Source: Fimbriimonadaceae bacterium (GTDB taxonomy: Bacteria; Armatimonadota; Fimbriimonadia; Fimbriimonadales; Fimbriimonadaceae). Taken from it: a stretch of DNA of 64,000 nucleotides. Each line of letters opens with the position of its first letter. Positions within the stretch are counted from its first letter, which is position 1. The notes beneath the pieces were generated by a model. The model searched no databases and had not been told where the DNA came from. It was given only the letters and a program-made list of their open reading frames with translations. A program made the translations under genes and the position numbers. Location: assembly GCA_026129685.1 (NCBI GenBank), contig JAHCHO010000006.1, forward strand, positions 1 through 64,000, written 5' to 3'. Positions 8,361 to 17,052 of the stretch are shown piece after piece.

Positions 8361-9334
8361 GCGGCCCCTTCGCCGAACCGACCCATCGCCCGAAACTTCG
8401 CGTAGCGATCGGCCTGGAGAGCCTCGCCGTCGAACGCGCCCAGTTCCGCAAGGTGCCGGGCGAGCGCCTCGCCCACCGCCCTGATGGCACCCGGAGGGTC
8501 GCGGTGCGCGCCTCCGTGCGGCTCCAGAATGATGTCGTCGATCAAACCGTACTCGAGGGCGGACTGAGCGGTCAGCCGAAGAGCGGCCGCCGCCTGCGGT
8601 CCTCGGTCGGGATCGCGCCACAAAATCGCGGCGCACCCTTCCGGAGGTATGACGCTGTAGATCGCGTGTTCGAGCATCAGGACCCGGTTCGCGACCGCGA
8701 TACCGATTGCGCCCCCGCTGCCCCCTTCGCCGTGCACGACCGACACGACCGGCACCTTGAGTTCGAACATCCGCTGCATCGCGGCCGCGATCGCCTCGCT
8801 GATTCCGCGCGACTCGCTCTCGACCCCAGGGTCGGCGGCGGGTGTGTCCACGAACGTCACGACCGGCATCCGAAAGCGGTTCGCCATGTCGAACAGGCGC
8901 ATCGCCTTGCGGTACCCCTCCGGTTTGGCCATCCCGAAGTTCCGGTACTGACGCTCTTGGATGTTGCGCCCCTTCTGGTGGCCGACCACCATCACCGGAC
9001 GCTCGTCGAAGAACGCCACCCCACCCACGATCGCATGGTCCGCCCCGTACCTTCGGTCTCCATCGAGTTCGATGAACTCCGTGAACAGAGCGTTGATGTA
9101 GTCCAGCGAGTACGGCCGCTTCTCGGCCCGCGCCACGAGCACCTTTTCCCACGGCCCGAGCCGGCTGTACATGACGTCGATATAGCGGTTGCGACGTTGC
9201 TCCGACTCCGCTATCCGCCGTTCGAGTTCTGCTCGCCGATCGGGCGTCGCCACCCGCGCGAGTTCCCGGAGCTTACCGAGCGCCTCGTCGAGTTCCAGGA
9301 GGGGCTTCTCCCACTCCTTCCAGGTCTTAGCCAC
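8357..9334 (-). CDS. accA: Acetyl-CoA carboxylase carboxyltransferase subunit alpha
   Basis: AccA pairs with AccD to transfer the carboxyl group from carboxybiotin to acetyl-CoA, giving malonyl-CoA for fatty-acid synthesis. The sequence shows the crotonase-like fold with DHAIVGGVAFFDERPVMVVG, HQKGRNIQERQYRNFGMAKP and VHGEGGSGGAIGI. A GTG at 9334 (MAKTWKEWEKPLLELDEAL) is chosen because ggaggt lies 7 bases upstream; it gives 325 residues. A TTG five codons earlier is less likely. It overlaps the end of accD by 8 bases, a translationally coupled pair that should keep subunit amounts equal. The biotin subunits accB and accC are not in the window. Confidence 0.95.
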   Translation of the reverse strand: MAKTWKEWEKPLLELDEALGKLRELARVATPDRRAELERRIAESEQRRNRYIDVMYSRLGPWEKVLVARAEKRPYSLDYINALFTEFIELDGDRRYGADHAIVGGVAFFDERPVMVVGHQKGRNIQERQYRNFGMAKPEGYRKAMRLFDMANRFRMPVVTFVDTPAADPGVESESRGISEAIAAAMQRMFELKVPVVSVVHGEGGSGGAIGIAVANRVLMLEHAIYSVIPPEGCAAILWRDPDRGPQAAAALRLTAQSALEYGLIDDIILEPHGGAHRDPPGAIRAVGEALARHLAELGAFDGEALQADRYAKFRAMGRFGEGAA

Positions 9335-10130
9335 GCAGATGACCTCCAAGGGCGCGAACCAGCCGGATCAGGGTCGGGCGCATCTCCTTCCTCGGCACGA
9401 TCCGGTCGATCATCCCGTGTTCGAAAACGAACTCCGCCGTCTGGAAGTTGTCGGGCACTTTCGAAACCTGAGCCTGCTTGCTGACCCTCGCCCCCGCGAA
9501 TCCGACCAGGGCCTTCGGCTCGGACAAGATCACGTCGGCGATGCTGGCGTGGCTCGCGAGGACTCCCGCCATCGTGGGGTCCGTGAAGACCGAGATATAG
9601 GGAATCGCTTGGTCCCGGCACCGCTGAACCGCCGCCGTGGTCTTCGCGATCTGCATCAGGGAGAAGAGCCCTTCCTGCATCCTGGCGCCCCCCGAAGCGC
9701 TGAACACGATCACCGGTGTTTTTCGCTCCAATCCCCGCTCGAAGGTGCGCACGATCTTCTCCGCAGCCACCGAACCAAGGCTACCGCCCATGAAATCGAA
9801 ATCGGTGACCGCTACGCTGACCGGAATCTCGTCCAGCGCGGCCACGCCCGAAACAACCCCATCCCGCGAACCCGTCTTGGCCTCGGCCTTTCTCAGCTTC
9901 TCGCTGTACTCGGGAAACTCGATCGGATCGATCGAGCGAAGGTCGGCGTCGAGCTCCTCGAAGCTACCCGGGTCGAACGTGACCTCGATTCTTCTCGCTG
10001 CCGATAGCCGATGGTGGTGACCGCAGTTCGGACAGACCCCAAGGGCCTCGAACAGCTCGCCCGCGAGCAGGATCTTCTTGCACTCGGCGCACTGACAGAA
10101 CACGCCGCTCGCACCGTCGCCGGGTCGCAT
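9327..10130 (-). CDS. accD: Acetyl-CoA carboxylase carboxyltransferase subunit beta
   Basis: AccD forms the alpha2-beta2 carboxyltransferase with AccA. The N-terminal zinc ribbon is present with its four cysteines in QCAEC and VCPNC (residues about 10-36), followed by the carboxyltransferase core with TDFDFMGGSLGSV, FSASGGARMQEG and SVFTDPTMAGV. ATG at 10130 (MRPGDGASGVFCQC) gives 267 residues and the normal N-terminus; the frame is open to 10256 but that extension would cross the terminator of the upstream gene. accD and accA overlap and form an operon. Confidence 0.95.
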   Translation of the reverse strand: MRPGDGASGVFCQCAECKKILLAGELFEALGVCPNCGHHHRLSAARRIEVTFDPGSFEELDADLRSIDPIEFPEYSEKLRKAEAKTGSRDGVVSGVAALDEIPVSVAVTDFDFMGGSLGSVAAEKIVRTFERGLERKTPVIVFSASGGARMQEGLFSLMQIAKTTAAVQRCRDQAIPYISVFTDPTMAGVLASHASIADVILSEPKALVGFAGARVSKQAQVSKVPDNFQTAEFVFEHGMIDRIVPRKEMRPTLIRLVRALGGHLRG

Positions 10131-10235
10131 ACGGGAGGGAGGATACCTGCCGGGGTTCGAAGCGATGGGCCGTTGGTTTTCCCCGTTACCTTCTCCGAGC
10201 ATCCGACCAACACCATCGTCCTCAATGAGGGCAAG

Positions 10236-10270
10236 AAAAAGGGCCTCCGCCGCCAATGCGGCGGAGGCCC
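10236..10270 (-). terminator. Rho-independent terminator of the CPPC protein gene
   Basis: A perfect 13-bp stem with a 4-nt loop (10241-10253 pairs with 10258-10270) is followed on the minus strand by TTTTT (10240-10236). It lies 15 bases after the stop of the 10285-10845 gene and separates it from accD. Confidence 0.9.
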
Positions 10271-10284
10271 GGGCACGTGACGAG

Positions 10285-10845
10285 TTAGGCGGTGATCTTG
10301 GCGATCGCCGCGTTCAGCTGACCAAGGCCCGTCTTGTCCGCGTGAAGGTTCACGAACGTGTTCGTGATCTCGCGGTTCTTGTAGACCATGATCGTGTTCT
10401 TGACGTCCGCCGACGTGTTGACCTTGTACGCTCCGACCGCTTCATCGGTCTTGAGAAGGTAGGCCATGTGGATGTTCGTGGCGCCGGCGCTGGCCGACCA
10501 ATCGGAGATCATCTTCGCCGTCTTGGCCTTGTTCGCCGCGTCCGTCAGCACGATAACGAACGCCTGCAGCTTCTTGCTCTTGTTGGCCTTTACCGCGCCC
10601 TCCAGAGCGGTCGCGACTGCCGCAACGTTCGCATGGTCGTCACCGTTGACCCAGACCTGGACCTGTGGAAGCTGGCCGTAGGTGCAGGGCGGACAGGAAT
10701 CCGTGCCTTTCAGAGGCCCCGAAACGTGCGTCGGGTGGAACGGCGTGACGGTCTCGCCGACTTTCAGGCCGGACGTGGGCGCAAGGGCGAAAGCAGGGAG
10801 AACCAGGACGCCCGCGAGCATGGCGGTCAAAAGGTGCTTCTTCAT
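10285..10845 (-). CDS. Exported thioredoxin-like protein with CPPC motif
   Basis: The 186-residue protein has a signal peptide (MKKHLLTAMLAGVLVLPAFA) and a thioredoxin-like core. The redox motif CPPC sits at 51-54 within TDSCPPCTYGQLPQ and is preceded by VTPFHPTHVSGP, a pattern I associate with exported thioredoxin-fold proteins of Planctomycetes and relatives. It may handle disulfides or metal in the periplasm; the substrate is unknown. It is a single-gene unit with its own strong terminator. Confidence 0.7.
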   Translation of the reverse strand: MKKHLLTAMLAGVLVLPAFALAPTSGLKVGETVTPFHPTHVSGPLKGTDSCPPCTYGQLPQVQVWVNGDDHANVAAVATALEGAVKANKSKKLQAFVIVLTDAANKAKTAKMISDWSASAGATNIHMAYLLKTDEAVGAYKVNTSADVKNTIMVYKNREITNTFVNLHADKTGLGQLNAAIAKITA

Positions 10846-10944
10846 GTTGGGACTCGAACCTAATCGTCGATCGGCAGGGAGTTGGACCCGCCTACCTTCC
10901 TATCCTAACGCAAGATTCTGGAGAATTGTTTCCGGAATCGTCGG

Positions 10945-12309
10945 TCACGCAACCGGCCGATGCCCGGTCCCGGTGGGAACCGTCGCGACCGGGAGTTCGA
11001 CGACCAGGCAAGCCCCGCTGACGACCTCCCCCAAACGGATGGCGCCCGCGCGCGACTCTACGATCCGCCGCGCGAGGGCCAGCCCCAAACCCGCTCCCAC
11101 CGGCGAAGCGTCGCTCCGAACGAACGGTTCGAAGATCGCGTCGCGCAAGGCGGCGGGAATTCCCGGCCCCTCGTCCCGCACCGTCAGGAGCACCCGATCC
11201 CCTTGCCTCCGGACCGTCACGAAAATGGCCGATCCGTCCGGCGCGTGTTTGGCCGCGTTGGCCAATAGGTTGTCGAGGATACAGCTCGCTTCCTCTCGCA
11301 GAATCGCGCAAAAGACGGACTCGATCTCCATCCGGATCGCAATGTCACGCTCTCTGAGCCGAGCGGCCCAACGCTCGGCCTCGTCGAGCAGAGCGCTCGA
11401 GAGGTCGATCGGGCCCGCCGAAACCTGATCCGATCGCGAACTGACCAGGATCGCCTCGACGAGTCGCGCCACCCGGCGCACCTCTTCGAGCAACGCCGCC
11501 AGCATCGCTCGGTAGTCCTCGGGACTCCGCGGCTGGAGCAACGTCGTCTCGATGGTTCCGCCCAACACCGTCAGCGGCGTTCGGAGTTCGTGCGCCGCCT
11601 CCGCCAGGAACACGCGTTGCCGACGGTTCCCTTCCTCCAACCTGTCCAGGAGCGCGTTCAGACGCTGGGCCAGTTCCGCGAATTCGCCCGACTCGACGAC
11701 CGGCAGACGATCTCCTAATCGCTCGCCCGAGAGGCGCTCGGCTTGTTGCGCCATCTCAAGGAGCGGCACAAAGGTACGACGGACGCTGTAGCGGACCAAG
11801 AGCGCGACCCCCAGCGTCAGACAGATCCAGAGGGTACCAAGAATGCCGGCGAGCAGACGCTCCTGCGCCATGTGGCTGGCCCAGGGCACCCCGGCGACCA
11901 CGGTTGCCCCGTCGATCGAGCGGGAGCGCCGCCGCACCGGTTGACCTTGTACCAGCACCAGGCCATCCGAACCCCGCCTCGGCAAGTCCACGTTCCCCAC
12001 CGCGTCCCAGACGGATCCGTCGGCGCGATAGACAATGACCGAAACGCCGAGATGCTCTTCCGTAGCGGTGAGCAAGTCCTGTACCGGGCGCCCCGCCCCA
12101 AATTCGTCGGCCGCCGCGTCCAAGGCGGCGCCCAGGAGTCGATCCGCGTCCTGGTCGCCACGGACGTCGTAAAGCCCGTATGCTCCAGCGAGCACGCCCG
12201 CCAGCAGCACCGAGAACAAGGTCGTCAAGCGCGCAGTAAGCCGTGCCTTATGGTTCCAACGGTGCGGACGCGTGCGGTCCCTCCTCCCGCGACTCGAGGA
12301 CGTAGCCAA
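10945..12309 (-). CDS. Two-component sensor histidine kinase
   Basis: A membrane sensor kinase with two transmembrane segments flanking an extracytoplasmic region of about 120 residues, a HAMP linker (RRTFVPLLEMAQQAERL), a HisKA domain with the phospho-accepting histidine in EAAHELRTPLTVLGG, and a HATPase domain with N-box NLLANAAKHAPDG, G1 DEGPGIP, F-box FEPFVRSD and G2 GAGLGLALARRIV. All catalytic boxes are intact. It overlaps the response regulator gene just upstream, so the two are cotranscribed. The start is uncertain: the open frame begins with TTG at 12309, 62 bases inside the regulator gene, and a TTG near 12240 is an alternative that starts just before the first membrane segment. The ligand is unknown. 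Confidence 0.92.
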   Translation of the reverse strand: MATSSSRGRRDRTRPHRWNHKARLTARLTTLFSVLLAGVLAGAYGLYDVRGDQDADRLLGAALDAAADEFGAGRPVQDLLTATEEHLGVSVIVYRADGSVWDAVGNVDLPRRGSDGLVLVQGQPVRRRSRSIDGATVVAGVPWASHMAQERLLAGILGTLWICLTLGVALLVRYSVRRTFVPLLEMAQQAERLSGERLGDRLPVVESGEFAELAQRLNALLDRLEEGNRRQRVFLAEAAHELRTPLTVLGGTIETTLLQPRSPEDYRAMLAALLEEVRRVARLVEAILVSSRSDQVSAGPIDLSSALLDEAERWAARLRERDIAIRMEIESVFCAILREEASCILDNLLANAAKHAPDGSAIFVTVRRQGDRVLLTVRDEGPGIPAALRDAIFEPFVRSDASPVGAGLGLALARRIVESRAGAIRLGEVVSGACLVVELPVATVPTGTGHRPVA

Positions 12310-12952
12310 CGCCCCGAACCGTGTGCAACAACCTTGGTCGTTCCGGGAACTCTATCTTGCCGCGCAGGTAGTTGACGTACACCTCCACGATGTTCGACTC
12401 CCGGAAATACGGGTCGTCCCAGACCTTGTCCAGAATCTGAGCCTTCGATACGACCCTGCCCCGGTTGCGCATGAGGTACTCCAAGAGTGCGTACTCGCGG
12501 GCCGATAGGTCGATGCGACGGCCGCCTCGCTCGACTTTCCTGGTGGCTGGGTCCATTATCAGGGTCTCGACGGACAGGGGAGAACGGTCGGAATCGCGGC
12601 GTCGCAGAAGCGCCCGGACCCGCGCCAAGAGCACGTCGAGTTCGAACGGCTTGGTCAGATAGTCGTCCGCGCCCGCGTCGAGGCCCGACACGATGTCGGT
12701 GTCCGTCGCCCGGGCGGTCAACATGAGGATGGGGAGTCGGGCGCCACGGCGACGCGCTTCCGCGACCAGGTCGAAGCCGTCCGCATCGGGCAACATCACG
12801 TCCACGATCGCAAGATCGACATCGCGCGAGACCAAGCGCGGGAGGCCGTCGCGCCCCGTCGCGGCCGATTCGGATACGTATCCAGACTCGCGGAGCGCCT
12901 GTCCAAGGAACGAGGCGACCGCCGGTTCGTCTTCCACGATCAGTACGCGCAC
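12248..12952 (-). CDS. OmpR/PhoB-family response regulator
   Basis: The 234-residue protein has a receiver domain (residues 1-115) with acidic pocket E7/D8, phospho-acceptor D51 in LAIVDVMLPDADGF and the conserved lysine in YLTKPFE, followed by a winged-helix DNA-binding domain (about 125-225) ending VRGVGYVLE. It starts with GTG at 12952. It is cotranscribed with the sensor kinase that follows. A pair of 11-base-spaced direct repeats before the neighbouring 88-residue protein gene is a candidate binding site. Confidence 0.95.
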   Translation of the reverse strand: MRVLIVEDEPAVASFLGQALRESGYVSESAATGRDGLPRLVSRDVDLAIVDVMLPDADGFDLVAEARRRGARLPILMLTARATDTDIVSGLDAGADDYLTKPFELDVLLARVRALLRRRDSDRSPLSVETLIMDPATRKVERGGRRIDLSAREYALLEYLMRNRGRVVSKAQILDKVWDDPYFRESNIVEVYVNYLRGKIEFPERPRLLHTVRGVGYVLESREEGPHASAPLEP

Positions 12953-12981
12953 GGTTTCTGCCTTCAGTTTAGATGAACGGA

Positions 12982-13000
12982 CCCCGCCCGATGGGCGGGG
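12982..13000. terminator. Hairpin between the basic exported protein and the response regulator
   Basis: An 8-bp stem ccccgccc/gggcgggg with a 3-nt loop lies between the stop of the 13064-13330 gene and the regulator start. There is no good T-run on either strand, so termination strength is unclear. Confidence 0.4.
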
Positions 13001-13063
13001 CCGTTCTTGCTTGTCGGGGTCAGGTGTGATGGCTCGCCGAGCGAGTGCCGGAGTGTCAGGGAA

Positions 13064-13330
13064 TCAAGGCTTCTTGTGAGCGGCTTTCGTGGCCTTTTTC
13101 GCGCCGTGGCGGCGAACGGCGTTCTTGTGCTGGGCAACCTTCACCGTCTTGGCGGGAGTCGTCGTGGTGTGCTTGACTTCGGCAGGCTTGGTGGCGGCCG
13201 GTTTGGTGGCCGCCGGCTTCACCGCCGCGGGCTTGGTCGTACCGGTCTTGCCCGCCTGGGCCGAGACGGTGCCGATGGAGGCGACCGCGAAGACCGCGAT
13301 CAGGGACGTGAGCAGAGCGAAGCGTTTCAT
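13064..13330 (-). CDS. Small exported Lys/Ala/Thr-rich basic protein (Asr-like composition)
   Basis: The 88-residue product has a signal peptide (MKRFALLTSLIAVFAVASIG then TVSAQA). The mature part is strongly basic and low in complexity, with repeated KPAATKPAAT/KPAEVK units and a His/Lys/Arg-rich tail. Composition resembles the acid-shock protein Asr of enterobacteria, which protects the periplasm at low pH; the likeness is compositional only. It sits just upstream of, and on the same strand as, an OmpR-type two-component system. A possible promoter with direct repeats lies at 13365-13411. Confidence 0.6.
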   Translation of the reverse strand: MKRFALLTSLIAVFAVASIGTVSAQAGKTGTTKPAAVKPAATKPAATKPAEVKHTTTTPAKTVKVAQHKNAVRRHGAKKATKAAHKKP

Positions 13331-13364
13331 GGGTTTTCTCGTCGAGCCCCTCTGAAGGGCTTAC

Positions 13365-13411
13365 GTATAGAGGAAACCCCGGCGACGTTAGGTGCTCCTT
13401 GGAGACTCCTT
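13365..13411 (-). promoter_or_regulatory. Candidate activator site and promoter of the basic exported protein gene
   Basis: On the minus strand AAGGAG occurs twice with an 11-base period (13411-13406 and 13400-13395), followed 25 bases later by a -10-like TATACG at 13370-13365. Direct repeats with an 11-base period overlapping the -35 region are the usual architecture of PhoB/OmpR-activated promoters. Assignment to the adjacent regulator is inference. Confidence 0.35.
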
Positions 13412-15680
13412 AGAGTTCCCTAATAACGCAAGCGAGCGCCCGGAGTAGGGCCGCCCCCGAGGGGTTCCTTGAAACCCCGTGCGGCTGAACGCCGAGTCCC
13501 CCATCGGGCCGGAGCGACGTCACGAGCGCGCTCCCCAAGCGAGCGATCACCGGCAATTCCTCGTAGGTGCGCGTATCGATCCGAGTCAGGACCGGCGCCA
13601 ACGCCCGGTCGCCAAAGCCCATGCGGCGAAGAGCTTCCGGGTCGAGCGCGGCGTCGCCGGAGACGGCGAGCCACCGCTCCCACCGATCCCAAGCTCCAAA
13701 CCCTGTCCAGAACGGGTCCTCCGACGGCTCATAGGCGGCCTCCCGCCAGAAGGGCCGAGACACGGTCCCTTCGCGATCCAGCAAGAGGACGGCCGGCATG
13801 TCGCGCTCGAGCAACGACGCAACGGAGGGATGCCAGCCGGTCGCGACCAGGCCCTTGGCCTCGGCGGTCAACTCGGGAAGCGGCAGATCGGCAAGCCTCC
13901 GGCGCGGATCGTGCCTTGCCCATCCGTCGAGAATAGTCCAGTCCGGCTTGGGGACCACCTCGAAGCTCCAGGTGTTCCGGGTTTCGCCGAACGCCGCCCC
14001 AAGCGTATAGACCCCTGGTTCGATCGCCTCCCAGGCGATCTCCGCCAATTCTTGCGCCCCCATGGCCCGTGTGGCCGCCGAGAACGAACCCTCCGCCAAG
14101 ATGCCCGACGCACCTTCGATCCACCATCGACCCTTCGCGTCGATCGCGCGTTCGGTGTGAATCCCGAGTCGCCAAAACGCCTGTCCCGGGTGAAAGCAGA
14201 ACGGGTCGAGCCAGCCCGGCCGGTTGCCTCCGTCCAGCCAAGGTGGCCGGCGCGTGGGCAACAGGAAGAGGCAGTTCTCCCCGTTCCAGGCTACGGTCTC
14301 CTCCGCCGAATACCGAAGCGCGCCCTCGTCGTCGACCACACCCGCCGTGCTGATCGGTGTGTCCCGCCAGCCCGTGATGACGTACCCGTGAATCGGGTCA
14401 CGCGCCCGCACCGCTTCGTGGACGTACTTTCGCATGAACAACGCCTTCTCGCGTGAAGAACGCATCAAGCGCCGATGCTTGGGGCCTTCCTCGGCGAAAC
14501 GCGTTCGGGAAAGGAAGCCTGGCAAGTCGTGCTGCCAGCGAACTCCCGGATCGTTCAGAGCCGGGTCCTGGCTCGACCAATAGGGTGCTTCCCTCTTGAG
14601 ACGAGGCAGGTCACGGTGAACGTCGACATCGTTGAACTCTCCGAGCAAGATCGGGGCTTCGCGGCGCGCACCCGGTAGCAACGAGTCCAGAACGACCGGG
14701 TAGAACGGCGTGTCGCAATAGGGATGAAAGTCGTAGAACGATCCGAACTCGCGCAGGTCGCCGCCGTACATTTCGGCCCCGCCCGAATTGTCCTTGACCA
14801 ACGGGCATCCCGTCAGTTCCCCGACCGTCCGCGTGACCCGCTCCCTGAACTCCGCGCTCGTCTCATGGGTCAGTTCGCACCCCACCGTCCAGCACACGAC
14901 CGCCGGATGGTGGCGGTACTGCCGAACGATCTGCTCGATCTCCATCTCCATCCGGGCCTGCTTGTCGGGATCGGACGAGGGAGCCCATAGCGGGAGTTCG
15001 ATCCACGCCTTCATCCCTGCTTCGTGGAGCAGACGCAGGTAGCGATGCGAGGGGACCCACAAGCAGAACTTCACCGTGTTGAAGCCAAGTGCGCGGGCTT
15101 GGGCGATCTCGCGAACGATCGCCTCGTCCGGAGGATTCAGGTGGCCAAGTTCCGGGTACCAGCCCCACGTCAAGACGCCTCGCATGTAGAACGGTTCGAC
15201 CGGACTGGCCGACGGACGGGTACGGTATCCCGAGAGCCGCCACCAAAAGTCCGGATCGCGGGTTGGGTCGCCGACCCCATCCACCAGCCAGACCTCTCGG
15301 TAGATCCCCCCGAACGTGTGGAACACGAAGGGAATGAACCCGCTGAGCACGTCTCGCACCGGGTACGTCGGTCCGCCGTTTTTGACAACCTGGACCGTCA
15401 GGTCGACGGTCCGCCCCGACCAAGGCGAGAGGTCGAACGAGAAAGCGTCGTACAGGCCCTGATGCCCCCCCACGAGTTCGCCATTGACGAGCACCTGGGC
15501 CGCGTACGAAACGCCCTCGAACACGATCCAACCGCCGCCGGTTGGGACCTCCACCGTTCGCCGATAGAGGGCCGGCCCTTCCCATGCCACCGGAATGTCC
15601 TGACACCAAGCATGGGGCACCGTCACCGAAGTCGGTCCCTGGCCGTAGTCGACGGTCCAACCGTCCGAGAGCAGAGTCAT
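13410..15680 (-). CDS. GH2-family glycoside hydrolase (beta-galactosidase/glucuronidase-like)
   Basis: The 756-residue protein has the family 2 layout: an N-terminal jelly-roll sugar-binding domain (1-140, with VPHAWCQDIPVAWEGPALYRR), an immunoglobulin-like linker and a TIM barrel starting near 165. The acid/base glutamate is E269 in WTVGCELTHE (the usual GNE is GCE here) and the nucleophile is E348 in LLGEFND. The order and 80-residue spacing fit clan GH-A. No signal peptide is seen, so it is probably cytoplasmic. Substrate specificity cannot be assigned. The C-terminal 200 residues have no clear match. It starts at ATG 15680, just before mgtE's 3' end. Confidence 0.85.
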   Translation of the reverse strand: MTLLSDGWTVDYGQGPTSVTVPHAWCQDIPVAWEGPALYRRTVEVPTGGGWIVFEGVSYAAQVLVNGELVGGHQGLYDAFSFDLSPWSGRTVDLTVQVVKNGGPTYPVRDVLSGFIPFVFHTFGGIYREVWLVDGVGDPTRDPDFWWRLSGYRTRPSASPVEPFYMRGVLTWGWYPELGHLNPPDEAIVREIAQARALGFNTVKFCLWVPSHRYLRLLHEAGMKAWIELPLWAPSSDPDKQARMEMEIEQIVRQYRHHPAVVCWTVGCELTHETSAEFRERVTRTVGELTGCPLVKDNSGGAEMYGGDLREFGSFYDFHPYCDTPFYPVVLDSLLPGARREAPILLGEFNDVDVHRDLPRLKREAPYWSSQDPALNDPGVRWQHDLPGFLSRTRFAEEGPKHRRLMRSSREKALFMRKYVHEAVRARDPIHGYVITGWRDTPISTAGVVDDEGALRYSAEETVAWNGENCLFLLPTRRPPWLDGGNRPGWLDPFCFHPGQAFWRLGIHTERAIDAKGRWWIEGASGILAEGSFSAATRAMGAQELAEIAWEAIEPGVYTLGAAFGETRNTWSFEVVPKPDWTILDGWARHDPRRRLADLPLPELTAEAKGLVATGWHPSVASLLERDMPAVLLLDREGTVSRPFWREAAYEPSEDPFWTGFGAWDRWERWLAVSGDAALDPEALRRMGFGDRALAPVLTRIDTRTYEELPVIARLGSALVTSLRPDGGLGVQPHGVSRNPSGAALLRALACVIREL

Positions 15681-15690
15681 CCGCCAGAGC

Positions 15691-17052
15691 CTACTTCAGG
15701 TACTCGACGAACCGCCCGGCCAGCCAGAGGACCAACGCGAAACCGCACACGTCCGTCGTCATCGTGAGGAACGGACCCGAGGCGGCGGCGGGATCCACCC
15801 GCAGTTTCTGCAGAACGAGCGGCAATACCCCGCCCAAACAAACCGCCAAGATCGTGTTCGCGAGCAAAGCGACCCCGACCACCCCGGACAGCACGAGATT
15901 GTGTTGCCATACGAAGGCGCCTGCCGCGATCAACCCTCCCAGGATCAGGCCGTTGAGCAGACCGACGCCGAGTTCCTTGGCCGATACCCACAACGCGTCC
16001 TCGACCTTGATGCGCCCGAGCGACAGTTCGCGGATGCTGACGGCGATCGCCTGCCCCCCCGCGCTGCCACCCATATCAGAGATGATGGGGAGCAACGCCG
16101 CGAGTGCGATCACCTCGCGCAGAGTGTCCGAAAAGTGCGCGATCACCCCACCCACCGCGACGTTGAGCGCCATCTTGACGGCAAGCCAGATCAGGCGCCG
16201 ACGGGTGCGAAGCCAGGTCGGCATGTCCCGCACCTCCTCGCCTCCCGCGATTCCGGAAAAGCGAAGGAACTCCTCCTCGATCTCTTCACTCTCGAACTGC
16301 AGGGCGTCGTCCTTCGTGACGACCCCGCGCAACACCCCATCATCGTCCACGACCGGCAAAGCCAGGTAGCGGTGCCTTCGGAAGATCTTGAGGAGGTCCT
16401 GGCTCGGTGTGGCGACGTTCACCGACACCGGGTTCTTCGTCATGATCGACAGCACCGACGTCTCCGGCTGGCTGAACAGGAGCGCCCGCAGGTTTAGGAT
16501 TCCTTTGAGCACCCCCTGGCCATCCACTACGTAGAGGTAAGCGGCCGGGTAACTGGCAATCTCGTCCGCGCGCGCCTGCAGCCCGGCGATCGCCTCCCCG
16601 GCGCGGGCCCGCAGGGACAGCGCGACGAACTCCTTCTGCATGAGTCCGCCCGCCGAGTCCTCGTCATAGGACAGCAGTTCTCGCGCAAGGGTCCGCTGGC
16701 CCTCGTCGAGCGCGAGGATGATCGCCTCCCGATGCTCCTCGGGCACTTCGGCCAGGATGTCGGCCTCTTCGTCGGAGAGCAGTTCGGTGACGACTTCCGC
16801 CGCATCGGTCGCCGACATCCGTACAAGAGTCGCCGCCGCAATATCGTCCGGCAGTTCCTCGAGAACGTCTGCGACGTGCCGCTTGTCCTGGGTCTCGAGG
16901 ATGCGGGCGATCTCGTCCGGTTCGAGCGCCTGGAGAGCGTCCGCCGCGTCCGATGGATGCGCCGTGGCGACCATCGCCTGCGCCTGCGCATAGCGATCGT
17001 CCTCGACGAGGTCCTCTAACTGCTCGAGACTCGGGGCGGTTTCCTCGGGCAT
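15691..17052 (-). CDS. mgtE: Magnesium transporter MgtE
   Basis: MgtE is a homodimeric Mg2+ channel of the inner membrane. The 453-residue protein shows the N-terminal superhelical domain (HPSDAADALQALEPDE), two CBS domains (about 130-260, with YLYVVDGQGVLKGILNL and ALPVVDDDGVLRGVVTKDD) and five membrane helices with the pore motif LLPIISDMGGSAGGQA. ATG at 17052 is chosen since it follows gaggag 7 bases upstream; 42 more open codons upstream match no MgtE N-terminus. The long untranslated leader before it may contain a regulator. Confidence 0.95.
   Translation of the reverse strand: MPEETAPSLEQLEDLVEDDRYAQAQAMVATAHPSDAADALQALEPDEIARILETQDKRHVADVLEELPDDIAAATLVRMSATDAAEVVTELLSDEEADILAEVPEEHREAIILALDEGQRTLARELLSYDEDSAGGLMQKEFVALSLRARAGEAIAGLQARADEIASYPAAYLYVVDGQGVLKGILNLRALLFSQPETSVLSIMTKNPVSVNVATPSQDLLKIFRRHRYLALPVVDDDGVLRGVVTKDDALQFESEEIEEEFLRFSGIAGGEEVRDMPTWLRTRRRLIWLAVKMALNVAVGGVIAHFSDTLREVIALAALLPIISDMGGSAGGQAIAVSIRELSLGRIKVEDALWVSAKELGVGLLNGLILGGLIAAGAFVWQHNLVLSGVVGVALLANTILAVCLGGVLPLVLQKLRVDPAAASGPFLTMTTDVCGFALVLWLAGRFVEYLK

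Noticed and set aside
10846-10870. T-loop-like string ggttcgagtccc suggesting a tRNA
   Set aside because: No acceptor, D-arm or anticodon stem can be drawn around it; the gene start of the CPPC protein is directly adjacent.
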